DNA from: Rahnella variigena
Lineage (GTDB): Bacteria > Pseudomonadota > Gammaproteobacteria > Enterobacterales > Enterobacteriaceae
Assembly (NCBI RefSeq): GCF_003610915.1
Contig: NZ_NSDJ01000001.1
Coordinates: 186,001 to 250,000, forward strand
Length of the DNA stretch: 64,000 bases
Direction of reading: 5' to 3'
Made by a program: the position numbers and the translations under genes. This document shows positions 12,266-23,400 of the stretch, piece after piece (the stretch's first letter is position 1; the number at the start of each line of letters is the position of its first letter). The notes below the pieces were generated by a model that was not told the origin of the DNA, searched no databases, and saw only the letters and a list, made by a program, of their open reading frames with translations.

Positions 12266-13699
12266 ATGCGTTTTTTACGAATTGTCAGTGGATTAGCATG
12301 CGCGTTTGTACTGAATACAAATGCGGCTCAGATCGAAAATTACACAGAATATCTGCCTGACGGCACGAATCTGGCTGTGCTGGTACAGAAAATTGGCGCG
12401 CCTGCGCCGGCTATAGACTATCACGGTACTCAAATGGCGCTACCCGCCAGTACCATGAAGATTCTGACCGCGCTGGCGGCTTTGCTGCAGCTTGGGCCTG
12501 ATTTTCGTTTCACCACCACACTTGAAACACCGGGTTCCGTTTCTGATGGCGTATTAAAGGGTGATTTGGTCGCTCGTTTTTCCGGCGATCCGACATTAAA
12601 ACGTCAGAATATTCGGAATATGGTCGCTGTGTTGAAAAAACAGGGCGTCAAAGAAATTACCGGCGATGTGATTATCAACACTTCGGTTTTTGCCAGCCAT
12701 GATAAAGCGCCCGGATGGCCGTGGAACGACATCACCCAATGCTTTAGCGCACCGCCGGCTGCCGCTATTGTCGACAGAAACTGTTTCTCAGTCTCACTGT
12801 ACAGTGCCCCGAAACCCGACGAAAACGCGTTTATCCGCGTAGCATCTTACTATCCGGTGCATATGTTCAGCGAAGTACGCACTCTGGCAAAAGGTTCTCC
12901 GGATGCACAATATTGTGAGCTGGACGTCGTACCTGGTGAATTCAACCGCTATACCCTCACCGGCTGTCTGACCCAACGCAGCGAACCTTTGCCGCTGGCG
13001 TTCGCTATTCAGGATGGCGCGAGTTATGCCGGTGCGATTTTAAAAGATGAGCTGTTGCAGGCTGATATTCAGATCGATGGCACGCTGAAGCGTCAGACTC
13101 AACCAACACCGGCGGGTACCGTTCTGGCACAAACCCAGTCGGCGCCGTTGCATGACCTGTTGCATCAGATGCTGAAGAAATCAGATAACATGATCGCCGA
13201 TACGGTATTTCGTACTATTGGCCATCAGCGTTTTGGCGTGCCGGGAACGTGGCGTGCCGGTTCGGATGCTGTCCGTCAGATTTTGCGTCAGAAAGCAGGC
13301 GTGGATTTAGGTAACTCTATTCAGGTTGATGGTTCCGGTCTTTCTCGTCATGACTTGCTGTCACCGGCCACCATGATGCAGGTACTTCAATACATCGCGC
13401 AGCATGATAAAGAGTTAGACTTTATCTCAATGCTGCCATTAGCGGGTCACGACGGTACCTTGCAATATCGCGGCGGTCTGCATGAAGCAGGCGTTGACGG
13501 CAAAGTATCTGCGAAAACCGGCTCGCTGTCTGGTGTCTACAACCTTGCAGGCTTTATTACGACAGCCAGCGGACAGCGCATGGCCTTCGTCCAGTTCCTT
13601 TCAGGTTATGCGGTTCCGCCTGAAGATCAACGCACACGACGGGCTCCGCTCGTACGCTTTGAAAGCCGTCTCTACAAGGATATCTACCAAAATAATTAA
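12266..13699 (+). CDS. dacB: D-alanyl-D-alanine carboxypeptidase/endopeptidase PBP4
   Basis: PBP4 is a periplasmic class C penicillin-binding protein that trims and cleaves peptidoglycan cross-links. The 477-residue precursor has a signal peptide (about 1-21, cleaved near NAA). The serine-hydrolase motifs are SxxK at 62-65 (STMK), SDN near residue 309, and KTG in SAKTGSLSG in the last quarter. The large insert between SxxK and SxN is typical of this family. pmrA follows after 20 bases, so the three genes probably form one transcript. Confidence 0.97.
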   Translation: MRFLRIVSGLACAFVLNTNAAQIENYTEYLPDGTNLAVLVQKIGAPAPAIDYHGTQMALPASTMKILTALAALLQLGPDFRFTTTLETPGSVSDGVLKGDLVARFSGDPTLKRQNIRNMVAVLKKQGVKEITGDVIINTSVFASHDKAPGWPWNDITQCFSAPPAAAIVDRNCFSVSLYSAPKPDENAFIRVASYYPVHMFSEVRTLAKGSPDAQYCELDVVPGEFNRYTLTGCLTQRSEPLPLAFAIQDGASYAGAILKDELLQADIQIDGTLKRQTQPTPAGTVLAQTQSAPLHDLLHQMLKKSDNMIADTVFRTIGHQRFGVPGTWRAGSDAVRQILRQKAGVDLGNSIQVDGSGLSRHDLLSPATMMQVLQYIAQHDKELDFISMLPLAGHDGTLQYRGGLHEAGVDGKVSAKTGSLSGVYNLAGFITTASGQRMAFVQFLSGYAVPPEDQRTRRAPLVRFESRLYKDIYQNN

Positions 13700-13719
13700 C
13701 CACGGAGAAGTGCCAGAAG

Positions 13720-14382
13720 ATGAAACTACTGATCGTTGAAGATGATGAACTCTTACGGCAGGGGTTGATGCTGGCACTTACCAGTGAAAATTATGCCTGC
13801 GACTGCGCTTCAACGGCGGCCGAGGCGCACAGCCTGATTCAAACCAGCCAGTACAGTCTGGTGATCCTGGATTTAGGATTGCCAGACAAAGACGGGGCAA
13901 CGTTGCTGCGCGAGTGGCGACGCCAGAATATCGCTCTCCCCGTTCTTATCCTTACCGCCCGGGATGCGTTAGAAGACCGCGTCGATGGTCTTGATGCCGG
14001 CGCTGATGATTACCTGATCAAACCTTTTGCGCTGGTCGAATTACAGGCCCGAGTGAGAGCGCTTATCCGCCGTTATCAGGGACAAAGCGACAATCAAATT
14101 TCAGTGGGTAATCTGAAAATCAATTTATCCTCGCAACAGGCTTATCTCGACAACAATCCGGTGGAAGTCACTCCCAAAGAGTTCGCGATTTTGTCGCGCC
14201 TGATGATGCGTGCGGGGCAAACCGTGAACCGGGAATTACTTCAGCAGGATCTCTACACCTGGCAGGATGATCTGGGTTCCAACACGCTCGAAGTCCATGT
14301 TCATAATCTGCGTCGTAAGCTCGGTAAAGAAGTCATCCGCACCGTACGTGGCATTGGCTACCGGCTGGAAATCCTGCAATGA
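13720..14382 (+). CDS. pmrA: Response regulator PmrA (BasR)
   Basis: An OmpR-family response regulator of 220 residues. The receiver domain has the acidic pocket Glu7-Asp8-Asp9, phospho-acceptor Asp51 (LDLGLPD) and the conserved Lys in DDYLIKPF; the C-terminal winged helix includes SNTLEVHVHNLRRKLG and the RGIGYRL hairpin. PmrA controls lipid A modification genes such as arn and eptA in enteric bacteria. Placement behind dacB matches Yersinia and Serratia; in E. coli the pair sits with eptA elsewhere. It overlaps pmrB by four bases (ATGA). The specific name rests on similarity and context. Confidence 0.9.
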   Translation: MKLLIVEDDELLRQGLMLALTSENYACDCASTAAEAHSLIQTSQYSLVILDLGLPDKDGATLLREWRRQNIALPVLILTARDALEDRVDGLDAGADDYLIKPFALVELQARVRALIRRYQGQSDNQISVGNLKINLSSQQAYLDNNPVEVTPKEFAILSRLMMRAGQTVNRELLQQDLYTWQDDLGSNTLEVHVHNLRRKLGKEVIRTVRGIGYRLEILQ

Positions 14383-15470
14383 CCAGTATGCGTCGCCGCC
14401 TGCTGGTCATGCTGGCATTGATTTTATTCGTCACTCAGCTCACCAGTGTTTTCTGGCTCTGGCATGAAAGTCAGGAACAGATTAATTTACTGGTTAATGA
14501 CACGCTTTCTGCAAAAGTACGGAACGCGCATGTTGAGAGAGAAATCGCAGAGGCGATTGCTTCGCTCATTGCGCCTTCGCTGCTGATGATGAGTATTACA
14601 CTGGTTCTGTCCTTCTGGGCGATCAGCTGGATTATCCGCCCGCTCAATCAGTTACAGAAACGTCTTGAAACCCGTTCTGCTGATAACCTTTCTCCCCTGC
14701 CACTTAACAGTGAAATCAGGGAAGTTGTTGCCGTCACCAATGCGCTGAACCAGCTATTTTCCCGTCTCTCCAGCACTATTCAGCAGGAACGATTGTTCAC
14801 TGCCGATGCGGCGCATGAGCTACGCACCCCTCTTGCTGGCGTACGCTTGCACCTGGAAATCATGCAGAAAAATGGCGTGGAAGGCAGTGATACGTTGATA
14901 AGTCGTATCGACCTGCTGATGCACACCATAGAGCAATTGCTCATGCTGGCCCGCGCCGGACAAAATTTCGCGAAAGGCGAATATCAGCAAGTTGATCTGA
15001 TCAGTAACGTCATGATGCCACTCGAAGAAGAGTTACGCGAAATGCTCGATGAACGCGGGCAGAAGCTGAAAATGCACTTACCGCCGCTTGCTGAAATTCA
15101 GGGAGATGCCGTGCTGCTGCGGTTGATGGTGAGGAATCTGGTCGAGAACGCTTACCGTTACAGTCCGGAAAATAGCGACATCATAATTACGATTGCGTCA
15201 AAAGATAACGGCTTCCTGATACAGATAGATGATGCGGGCCCAGGCATTGATGAGACCAAAGCCAGCGAACTGACACAGGCATTTAAACGCAGCGATCAGC
15301 GGTATGGTGGCAGCGGTCTGGGATTAAATATTGTGGTTCGAATAGCGCACCTGCATGCCGGTAGGCTGACATTGCTAAACCGCACTGGCAACACTGGCCT
15401 CAGCGCGCAATGCTGGTTACCGGATGTCGCATTACAAAGCTCTCTGACACTTTCACCAGACGCCCGCTAA
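14379..15470 (+). CDS. pmrB: Sensor histidine kinase PmrB (BasS)
   Basis: A 363-residue sensor kinase with two membrane spans (about 8-28 and 63-86) around a short periplasmic loop of about 35 residues. The loop holds two ExxE motifs (E30-S-Q-E33 and E55-I-A-E58); ExxE motifs in Salmonella PmrB bind Fe3+. A HAMP-like linker follows, then the H box with His146 (AADAAHELRTP), the N box (MVRNLVENAYRYSP) and G boxes (DAGPGID, GGSGLGLNIV). It should phosphorylate PmrA in response to ferric iron, mild acid or cationic peptides; that signal range is from the family. Confidence 0.92.
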   Translation: MTSMRRRLLVMLALILFVTQLTSVFWLWHESQEQINLLVNDTLSAKVRNAHVEREIAEAIASLIAPSLLMMSITLVLSFWAISWIIRPLNQLQKRLETRSADNLSPLPLNSEIREVVAVTNALNQLFSRLSSTIQQERLFTADAAHELRTPLAGVRLHLEIMQKNGVEGSDTLISRIDLLMHTIEQLLMLARAGQNFAKGEYQQVDLISNVMMPLEEELREMLDERGQKLKMHLPPLAEIQGDAVLLRLMVRNLVENAYRYSPENSDIIITIASKDNGFLIQIDDAGPGIDETKASELTQAFKRSDQRYGGSGLGLNIVVRIAHLHAGRLTLLNRTGNTGLSAQCWLPDVALQSSLTLSPDAR

Positions 15471-15503
15471 TACACGCTCTTATTAACACGCGATCAAAAA
15501 GAA

Positions 15504-15526
15504 AAAGGCTGCCAATGGCAGCCTTT
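15504..15526 (-). terminator. Bidirectional terminator between pmrB and obgE
   Basis: A ten-base-pair stem AAAGGCTGCC/GGCAGCCTTT with a three-base loop. On the minus strand it is followed by TTCTTTTT, serving obgE; on the plus strand by CTTTC, serving pmrB. The flanking genes converge. Confidence 0.9.
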
Positions 15527-15557
15527 CTTTCAGAGATGTGACGCTAATACACGGGAG

Positions 15558-16748
<1,191 letters not shown>

Positions 16749-16763
16749 TCATTCGCCGGGCAG

Positions 16764-17720
16764 CTAAAGTTTAGCTACCAGGTTTTGCTCTGTCCGACGT
16801 GGCCACCAACGATGGCCAATTGCGGAAAACATTGCACCCGCCACCACCACAAATGCCCCAAGATAACCAATGAAATTAAGCACTGGTGCAGCAAAAAAGT
16901 CAGGCCAGGCAAGTGCCAATAAATCTGAAAATAGCAGGGTAAACAGCGGGGTCAGTGTCACAAGAGCACTGACCTGAGCAGCCTGCCATCTCGCCATCGC
17001 TTCCGCTAAGGCGCCATATCCTACTAAGGTATTCGCGCCGCAAAACAACAGACAGGCAAACTGCCAGCCGCTGAGCTGTGAAAGCACCGCCGGGCTGGCC
17101 AGCGGGAGCAATGCGATAGAACATAAAGTGTACAGCAAAAACAGGATTTGCGGTGAAGCCAGTTGACGCAACAATACCTTTTGCGCCACGCCGTATATCA
17201 CCCAAACCGTTGCTGCCCCGACGCCCAAAATCACACCCAGGGTGTAATCCGTCAGACGGGTAAAAATCTCAATCAGGCTGGTATTAAAAAATAATATTAG
17301 CCCGAAGATTAACATACTGGCGCCAATGACCTGCGTAACACGCATCCTTTCTTTAAGGATGATCACGCTGGCCACCATCATACCGACAGGAGAAAGCTGA
17401 CCGATTACCTGCGAGGCCGTCGGGCTGAGAAATTGCAGGGAAGAACTAAAAAGAACAAAGTTCCCCAGCAATCCGCAGGTGGCAATCAGGACTAAAACCA
17501 GCCAGCGTGGCCGGCTAAAAATCGCTTTCGGCGGCAATCTGCGTCTGGCAGCAAGAATACAACCCAACACAATGGCAGCCATAGAAAACCGATACCAGAC
17601 TACCGTGAAGGGATCCATCACCACTAAAACCTGCTTCATGGCGATGGGCAAAGATCCCCAACTCATAGCAGTGATCAGCGCCAACATAATCCCAACCGGG
17701 GCCTGCGATTTCGTGTCCAT
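16764..17720 (-). CDS. yhbE: EamA-family inner-membrane transporter YhbE
   Basis: A 318-residue DMT-superfamily protein with ten predicted membrane helices arranged as two EamA repeats (about 7-140 and 155-295). The start region (LALITAMSWGSLPIAMKQVL) and RVTQVIG are typical. Its substrate is not known. It lies between rpmA and obgE as in E. coli, 31 bases after a strong terminator that closes rplU-rpmA, so its expression depends on readthrough or an own promoter. Confidence 0.92.
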   Translation of the reverse strand: MDTKSQAPVGIMLALITAMSWGSLPIAMKQVLVVMDPFTVVWYRFSMAAIVLGCILAARRRLPPKAIFSRPRWLVLVLIATCGLLGNFVLFSSSLQFLSPTASQVIGQLSPVGMMVASVIILKERMRVTQVIGASMLIFGLILFFNTSLIEIFTRLTDYTLGVILGVGAATVWVIYGVAQKVLLRQLASPQILFLLYTLCSIALLPLASPAVLSQLSGWQFACLLFCGANTLVGYGALAEAMARWQAAQVSALVTLTPLFTLLFSDLLALAWPDFFAAPVLNFIGYLGAFVVVAGAMFSAIGHRWWPRRTEQNLVAKL

Positions 17721-17750
17721 ATCCCGCCAGAATGGGCTAACCAGAATGTA

Positions 17751-17778
17751 AAAAGCCCCGCAACGAATTGCGGGGCTT
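17751..17778 (-). terminator. Intrinsic terminator after rpmA
   Basis: An eleven-base-pair stem AAGCCCCGCAA/TTGCGGGGCTT with a TTCG tetraloop on the minus strand, followed by TTT. It lies 27 bases after the rpmA stop. Confidence 0.92.
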
Positions 17779-17805
17779 ACATCTATTTACTAAGACGCGA
17801 AAAAC

Positions 17806-18075
<270 letters not shown>

Positions 18076-18081
18076 CTAATC

Positions 18082-18393
18082 TTAAGCGCTGATGCCGGTG
18101 ATTTTAACGTCAGTGAACCACTGACGGTGGCCCTGCTGCTTACGATAGTGTTTACGACGACGAAACTTAACGATTTTGACCTTTTCGCCACGACCGTGAG
18201 CAACGACTTCAGCTTTAATTACACCGCCAGCAACTAAAGGCAGGCCGATGTTGATTTCTTCACCGTTTGCAATCATCAGAACCTGATCGAATTCGATAGC
18301 TTCGCCAGTTGCAACGTCCAGCTTCTCCAGACGAATAGTCTGGCCTTCGCTGACACGGTGTTGTTTACCACCACTTTGGAAAACCGCGTACAT
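18082..18393 (-). CDS. rplU: 50S ribosomal protein L21
   Basis: L21 binds 23S rRNA and is needed with L20 for 50S assembly. The start [14 protein letters not shown] gives 103 residues, the E. coli length; the frame is open for nine more codons upstream but those are leader. The C-terminal basic segment [19 protein letters not shown] is the family signature. It is the first gene of rplU-rpmA and divergent from ispB. Confidence 0.98.
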   Translation of the reverse strand: MYAVFQSGGKQHRVSEGQTIRLEKLDVATGEAIEFDQVLMIANGEEINIGLPLVAGGVIKAEVVAHGRGEKVKIVKFRRRKHYRKQQGHRQWFTDVKITGISA

Positions 18394-18652
18394 ATAAAAC
18401 TCCGCTTTCCGCGCACTCAACTTTGTATAGTCCAGAGGGCGCTATAAATATTCACAATAGGGCGCGAATTCTACGCAAAAAATCAGCATAAGACAAGAGC
18501 ACAATGCCTACAAAAGAAGAAAAAAAGCGCAGTTCTTTCGATAGCATTTATCTACACTGTTTTTCAAGTACAATCCCCTTTACAGTTAGCGCCATGTGCC
18601 AATGTGAGCCAGATCTCATTGCGGTGAAGAGAACAACAGCCGAAAAAACACA

Positions 18653-19624
18653 ATGAACCTAGAACAGATTATTGATCTTACCCAGGACGACATGGCTGCA
18701 GTCAACGCATCCATCCTTGAACAGTTGAATTCAGAGGTTTCTCTCATCAATCAACTGGGATATTACATCATCAGTGGCGGCGGCAAACGTATCCGCCCGA
18801 TGATAGCAGTACTGGCAGCCAAAGCACTATCCTATGAGGGCGACAAACACGTAAAAGTCGCCGCTCTGATTGAGTTTATCCACACAGCCACGCTGTTGCA
18901 TGACGACGTCGTTGATGAGTCTGATATGCGTCGAGGTAAAGCGACGGCTAATGCCGCATTTGGTAACGCAGCCAGCGTGCTTGTCGGTGATTTTATCTAC
19001 ACCCGGGCATTTCAAATGATGACTGATCTGGAATCGCTCCCTGTTCTTGCGCTGATGGCAAAAGCCGTGAATGTGATTGCAGAAGGTGAAGTTCAGCAAT
19101 TGATCAACTGCAATGATCCGGACATCACTGAAGAAAGCTATATGCAGGTTATCTACAGCAAAACTGCGCGCCTGTTTGAAGCGGCATCTCAATCCTCTGC
19201 CATGCTGGCTGGCGGGAATGATGAGCAGATTAAAGCGTTGCAGGATTACGGCCGTTATCTCGGTACTGCATTTCAGCTGATTGACGATTTGCTCGATTAT
19301 GATGCTGACGGTGAAACACTGGGCAAAAACACTGGTGATGATCTTGATGAAGGGAAACCGACGTTGCCGCTTCTGCATGCAATGAAGCACGGCAATGCTG
19401 AACAATCGGCCATGATTCGAAAAGCTATCGAAGAAGGAAACGGACGTCATTTACTGGAACCTGTTCTTGCCGCGATGCATCAATGGGGCTCACTGACGTA
19501 TACCCGTCAGCGTGCTGAAGAAGAAGCCGATAAAGCCATTCAGGCACTGCAGGTTCTTCCTGAGTCTGAATATCGGGCCGCGCTCGAAGGTCTGGCTCAT
19601 ATGTCTGTAAAACGCGATTTCTGA
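18653..19624 (+). CDS. ispB: Octaprenyl diphosphate synthase
   Basis: IspB elongates farnesyl diphosphate to the C40 side chain of ubiquinone and menaquinone. The 323-residue protein has the two aspartate-rich motifs: DDVVD at 84-88 (within LLHDDVVDESDMRRG) and IDDLLDYDAD around 212-221. SGGGKRIRP (41-49) binds the diphosphate. It is divergent from rplU as in E. coli. Confidence 0.98.
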   Translation: MNLEQIIDLTQDDMAAVNASILEQLNSEVSLINQLGYYIISGGGKRIRPMIAVLAAKALSYEGDKHVKVAALIEFIHTATLLHDDVVDESDMRRGKATANAAFGNAASVLVGDFIYTRAFQMMTDLESLPVLALMAKAVNVIAEGEVQQLINCNDPDITEESYMQVIYSKTARLFEAASQSSAMLAGGNDEQIKALQDYGRYLGTAFQLIDDLLDYDADGETLGKNTGDDLDEGKPTLPLLHAMKHGNAEQSAMIRKAIEEGNGRHLLEPVLAAMHQWGSLTYTRQRAEEEADKAIQALQVLPESEYRAALEGLAHMSVKRDF

Positions 19625-19673
19625 ACATACTCCGTCGTACCCGCAAGCAGGCGGGTACGACGGTCTTGTGCGA

Positions 19674-20033
19674 TTAAGCCTCTCCCGGTTTGCGCAACCT
19701 GTTAAGCATTTCCGCCACACCTTCCCGCACGATAAAAGAAATCATCGTTTCCCGTTCCGGCTCCCTGAGTTGTTTATAACTTTCTATCCAAATCGCCAAA
19801 GGGTCCTGATGAGATGTATACACATATTCCGCTGAGTGTTCGTTCATGGCCAGACTCGCCACCGCACTGCCCGGTAAACTGTCGATGTGATATTCCACCG
19901 CCCGCCCCTGTACGCCTCGCCTGCGACGCTTTACCCAGCCTAATCTGCGGGCCATTCCATGCACACCCTGTGTGGATGTGGGAAGGCCTTCTTTTCCGGT
20001 CAATTCCTTTGCAGCAAACCACTCTTTTTTCAT
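19674..20033 (-). CDS. Small DNA-binding protein with Mu-repressor-type HTH
   Basis: A 119-residue protein. Residues 1-55 match the Mu-type DNA-binding domain found at the N-terminus of phage Mu repressor and MuA: E-W-x-A-x-E-L, GLPTSTQGVH, GWVKRRRRGVQG and AVEYHIDSLP can be aligned by eye with Mu c. Residues 85-119 form a predicted helix. No transposase catalytic domain is present, so a regulatory role is likely. AAGGA lies five bases before the start. A 14-base perfect palindrome (20048-20061) sits just upstream and could be its operator. It does not belong to the usual ispB neighbourhood of E. coli and looks acquired. Function not established. Confidence 0.75.
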   Translation of the reverse strand: MKKEWFAAKELTGKEGLPTSTQGVHGMARRLGWVKRRRRGVQGRAVEYHIDSLPGSAVASLAMNEHSAEYVYTSHQDPLAIWIESYKQLREPERETMISFIVREGVAEMLNRLRKPGEA

Positions 20034-20722
20034 AACATTCCTTGTATTTCTTATATAAGAATAAGAAAGCTTGTTGTTATAGATTCATGACATGCAATTA
20101 ATCATGATGTCCTTCCTGGCTGGTGAGCGTTTTTTTTAAAGATGGTATTAACACGTGTCATTTAGGAATACAGGTATTTAAAGAAAAGAAGATATTCAAT
20201 TTTTCAGAATGCGTCTACTGCTGCTTTAAAAAGTTTCCATGAATTATATTCATCAAGAGTTGTTGAACCCAATAAAAAGGACTTTTTCAGAAAGTTATGA
20301 AAGCAATCTCTTTCAGAAACGCAATCACCACAATAAATATCATTAATAACATAACCTTACAGAAAAAATATTTCCCAGCCTGATACTAACCTCCCGCAAT
20401 CAATCACTTTCCCCCTTAAGAATTTATTCATACATTACCAATACCAATGTAATTGCTAAAAATAACAACATTCCAATAACGCATCCTAATAAAATGTATT
20501 CAACAAATTCACTAAAAATCGAGACAAATCACAAAAAGCAAATTTAAATTACTTGTTTGTTTTAATGATAATAAGAATGTATTTTCGAAATAAGAGAATA
20601 GCTTATTATTCGGAAACATTGATGAGACTAACTAAAATTACAACAAGCACTCGAGGAATATATATTTTTGGCAATAGCCTCTTATAGCTTCTTATAATCT
20701 GTTTAACCCATAAGGAAAGATC
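20034..20722. other. AT-rich intergenic region between two divergent regulators
   Basis: This 689-base stretch is distinctly more AT-rich than its surroundings and has no convincing gene on either strand. It separates the Mu-type HTH gene from sfsB. I see a 14-base palindrome at 20048-20061 and a TATAAT hexamer at 20693-20698, close upstream of sfsB. Such composition often marks horizontally acquired, H-NS-bound DNA. Confidence 0.6.
20048..20061. promoter_or_regulatory. Palindrome upstream of the Mu-type HTH gene
   Basis: TTCTTATATAAGAA is a perfect 14-base palindrome ending 15 bases upstream of the start codon. Its position, just ahead of the ribosome site, would suit an autoregulatory operator overlapping the promoter. 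No binding data; inference only. Confidence 0.35.
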
Positions 20723-20995
20723 ATGACGGCAAATAATAAAGACTGGCACCAGGCGGATATCATTGCAGCGCTTCGTAAAAAAGGAACAACACTGGCTGCG
20801 GTTTCGCGTTCTGCAGGGCTGAGTTCCTCCACGCTTTCAAACGCATTATCAAGACCGTGGCCAAAGGGGGAATTGCTGATTGCCAGTGCGTTGGGTATTC
20901 ATCCGTCGCTCATCTGGCCCAGCCGTTACTTTGATGCAAAAACATTAAAGATCATCGAACGTCGTTGCCGGCCGACTCCCGATACGCGCGTATAA
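20723..20995 (+). CDS. sfsB: Ner-like DNA-binding regulator SfsB (Nlp)
   Basis: A 90-residue helix-turn-helix protein of the Ner/Nlp family. DWHQADIIAALRKKGTTLAAVSR is the N-terminal part; GLSSSTLSNALSRPWPKGE contains the recognition helix, and ALGIHPSLIWPSRY is the conserved C-terminal segment shared with phage Mu Ner. In E. coli sfsB lies downstream of ispB and increases maltose gene expression when overproduced. AAGGAAAG lies before the ATG. In E. coli murA follows; here mdh lies beyond in the opposite direction. Confidence 0.9.
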   Translation: MTANNKDWHQADIIAALRKKGTTLAAVSRSAGLSSSTLSNALSRPWPKGELLIASALGIHPSLIWPSRYFDAKTLKIIERRCRPTPDTRV

Positions 20996-21010
20996 AATCA
21001 AATATTCAGA

Positions 21011-21037
21011 AAAAAACCGCCAGATTTTTCTGGCGGC
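21011..21037 (-). terminator. Bidirectional terminator between sfsB and mdh
   Basis: CCGCCAGA/TCTGGCGG stem with a four-base loop, flanked on one side by seven A and on the other by CTCTTT. On the minus strand it gives a strong T run for mdh; on the plus strand a weaker one for sfsB. Confidence 0.88.
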
Positions 21038-21083
21038 TCTTTGACTCAACGGCCTGCTTGTTGATGTCTGACTTAATGAGGAC

Positions 21084-22022
21084 TTACTTATTAATGAACT
21101 GCTCGCCTAACTCGATATCTTTACGCAGGATATCTAACATTGAGTTCAGGGATTGCTGCTCAAAATGGCTGAGCTTGCCGATACTGATAAGCTCAGATAC
21201 CCCTTCTTTACCCAGAAGAACAGGCTGCGCAAAGAAACGGGCATGCTCGCCTTTTCCTTCAACATAAGCACATTCAACCACATTGCTTTCACCTTGTAAG
21301 GCCCGGACCAGAGAAAGCCCGAAGCGTGCGGCGGCTTGTCCCATAGAAAGCGTGGCGGAACCGCCACCCGCTTTAGCTTCTACAACTTCCGTACCGGCGT
21401 TCTGAATACGCTTTGTCAGCGCTTCAACTTCGCTATCACTGAACGTGATTTCAGAAAGCTGAGATAACAGAGGAAGGATAGTCACCCCTGAGTGCCCGCC
21501 AATGACCGGCACTTCAACGTCTTCTGGCTGCTTACCTTTGAGTTCAGCAACGAAAGTGTTAGAGCGAATAGCATCGAGCGTTGTCACACCAAACAGTTTG
21601 TTTTTGTCGTATACACCTGCGTTTTTCAACACTTCAGCCGCAATCGCAACGGTCGTATTAACAGGATTGGTGATGATACCGATGCAGGCTTTCGGGCATG
21701 TACTGGCCACTTGCTGGATCAGATTGCGAACAATACCCGCATTCACGTTGAACAAATCAGACCGATCCATGCCGGGTTTACGGGCGACACCGGCAGAGAT
21801 CAGGACGATGTCCGCGCCAACCAGAGCCGGCTTCGCATCTTCACCGCAAAAACCTTTGATTTTAACTGCGGTGGGGATATGACTGAGATCGACAGCGACA
21901 CCCGGAGTAACCGGAGCGATATCATACAATGAGAGTTCGGAACCGGAAGGTAGCTGGGTCTTGAGCAGAAGCGCGAGGGCTTGACCGATACCGCCCGCAG
22001 CACCGAGAACTGCAACTTTCAT
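21084..22022 (-). CDS. mdh: Malate dehydrogenase (NAD)
   Basis: Mdh interconverts malate and oxaloacetate in the TCA cycle. I start at [14 protein letters not shown], giving 312 residues as in E. coli; an in-frame extension of seven codons exists but an AAGGAG ribosome site fits the chosen ATG. Visible motifs are the NAD-binding GAAGGIGQ (7-14), substrate-loop [12 protein letters not shown], and the catalytic His in [10 protein letters not shown]. It is divergent from argR with a 467-base control region between them. Confidence 0.98.
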   Translation of the reverse strand: MKVAVLGAAGGIGQALALLLKTQLPSGSELSLYDIAPVTPGVAVDLSHIPTAVKIKGFCGEDAKPALVGADIVLISAGVARKPGMDRSDLFNVNAGIVRNLIQQVASTCPKACIGIITNPVNTTVAIAAEVLKNAGVYDKNKLFGVTTLDAIRSNTFVAELKGKQPEDVEVPVIGGHSGVTILPLLSQLSEITFSDSEVEALTKRIQNAGTEVVEAKAGGGSATLSMGQAAARFGLSLVRALQGESNVVECAYVEGKGEHARFFAQPVLLGKEGVSELISIGKLSHFEQQSLNSMLDILRKDIELGEQFINK

Positions 22023-22046
22023 CCTATACTCCTTTTTTATCATTAA

Positions 22047-22089
22047 CTTATAAGTGTCGTGGAATTATTTTAGTGTGACCTTAATCACT
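22047..22089 (-). promoter_or_regulatory. mdh promoter with class II CRP site
   Basis: On the minus strand a TATAAG -10 element lies at 22047-22052. A CRP-like palindrome TGTGA-N6-TCACT (22074-22089, nine of ten consensus bases) is centred about 41.5 bases upstream of the start point predicted from that -10, the exact class II CRP position. Catabolite control of mdh is known in E. coli. The start point is estimated from the -10, not measured. Confidence 0.6.
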
Positions 22090-22318
22090 TACGCTGTTAA
22101 AAACAATTGCTCACCTGCAGAGAAACTGAGGTTGGTCGTTTAGAAAGTAAAAAAAAACCTTTACGACGACCTTTTCCGGTCTTTTATGACTTTTTATCGG
22201 AAAGCGACATTATTAAAAGTAGCAGCACAAAACACACCAGGTTAATAAATGGTTAAATTCGCTCCAATGTTGAGAGCTGAATCGAGATCATCAGATTAAG
22301 GAAGGATTGAAGGCCTGA

Positions 22319-22960
<642 letters not shown>

Positions 22961-23400
22961 ATCCGCCTCATTTTGAACCTGCTGCAGCACCTTTTCTGTG
23001 CCAGAGGTCAGAAGAACACGCTTTCTGGCCTCCTCTTTACTACCTCCTTTCTGAATCACTGTTCCCTTTCAAGAGCATCTCGCAGTCATTCCTGTTAAAT
23101 CCCTTAACAAGCACCACAACCACGTCACAGAAAGATCTCGACGATGTGATTCACTGCAAAAATAAGCACAAATAGCTACATTCACCCAATTTATTGATTT
23201 TACGAAAAATTAACACAAAAAGTCTATTTTTCACGCGTTTTTTATTCTTTTTAGTTATTAAAAATACACATAGGACACACATAGAAACCCAAATAACTAT
23301 TAGCAAACTATTAATATTTACAGTTATTAGATGTATACTCATTTCCGTGGTGTGAAGCACCGGATATTGAAAACATAATAAAATCGACGAGGTCAAAATC
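22961..23400. other. argR-yhcN intergenic region, AT-rich in its second half
   Basis: No gene I can support. The first 140 bases have ordinary composition; from about 23150 the DNA becomes very AT-rich up to the first yhcN gene. A TATACT hexamer at 23334-23339, 62 bases before the gene, is the best -10 candidate, with TTAATA 17 bases upstream. Confidence 0.45.

Noticed and set aside
20427..20528. Stop-free minus-strand stretch encoding a hydrophobic peptide (ends LVLVMYE)
   Set aside because: It looks like a small membrane protein, but there is no standard start codon before the hydrophobic part and no ribosome site; composition alone explains it.
20561..20579. Fur-like sequence containing AATGATAAT
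   Set aside because: About 13 of 19 consensus bases by eye in AT-rich DNA, about 145 bases from sfsB; too weak and expected by composition.
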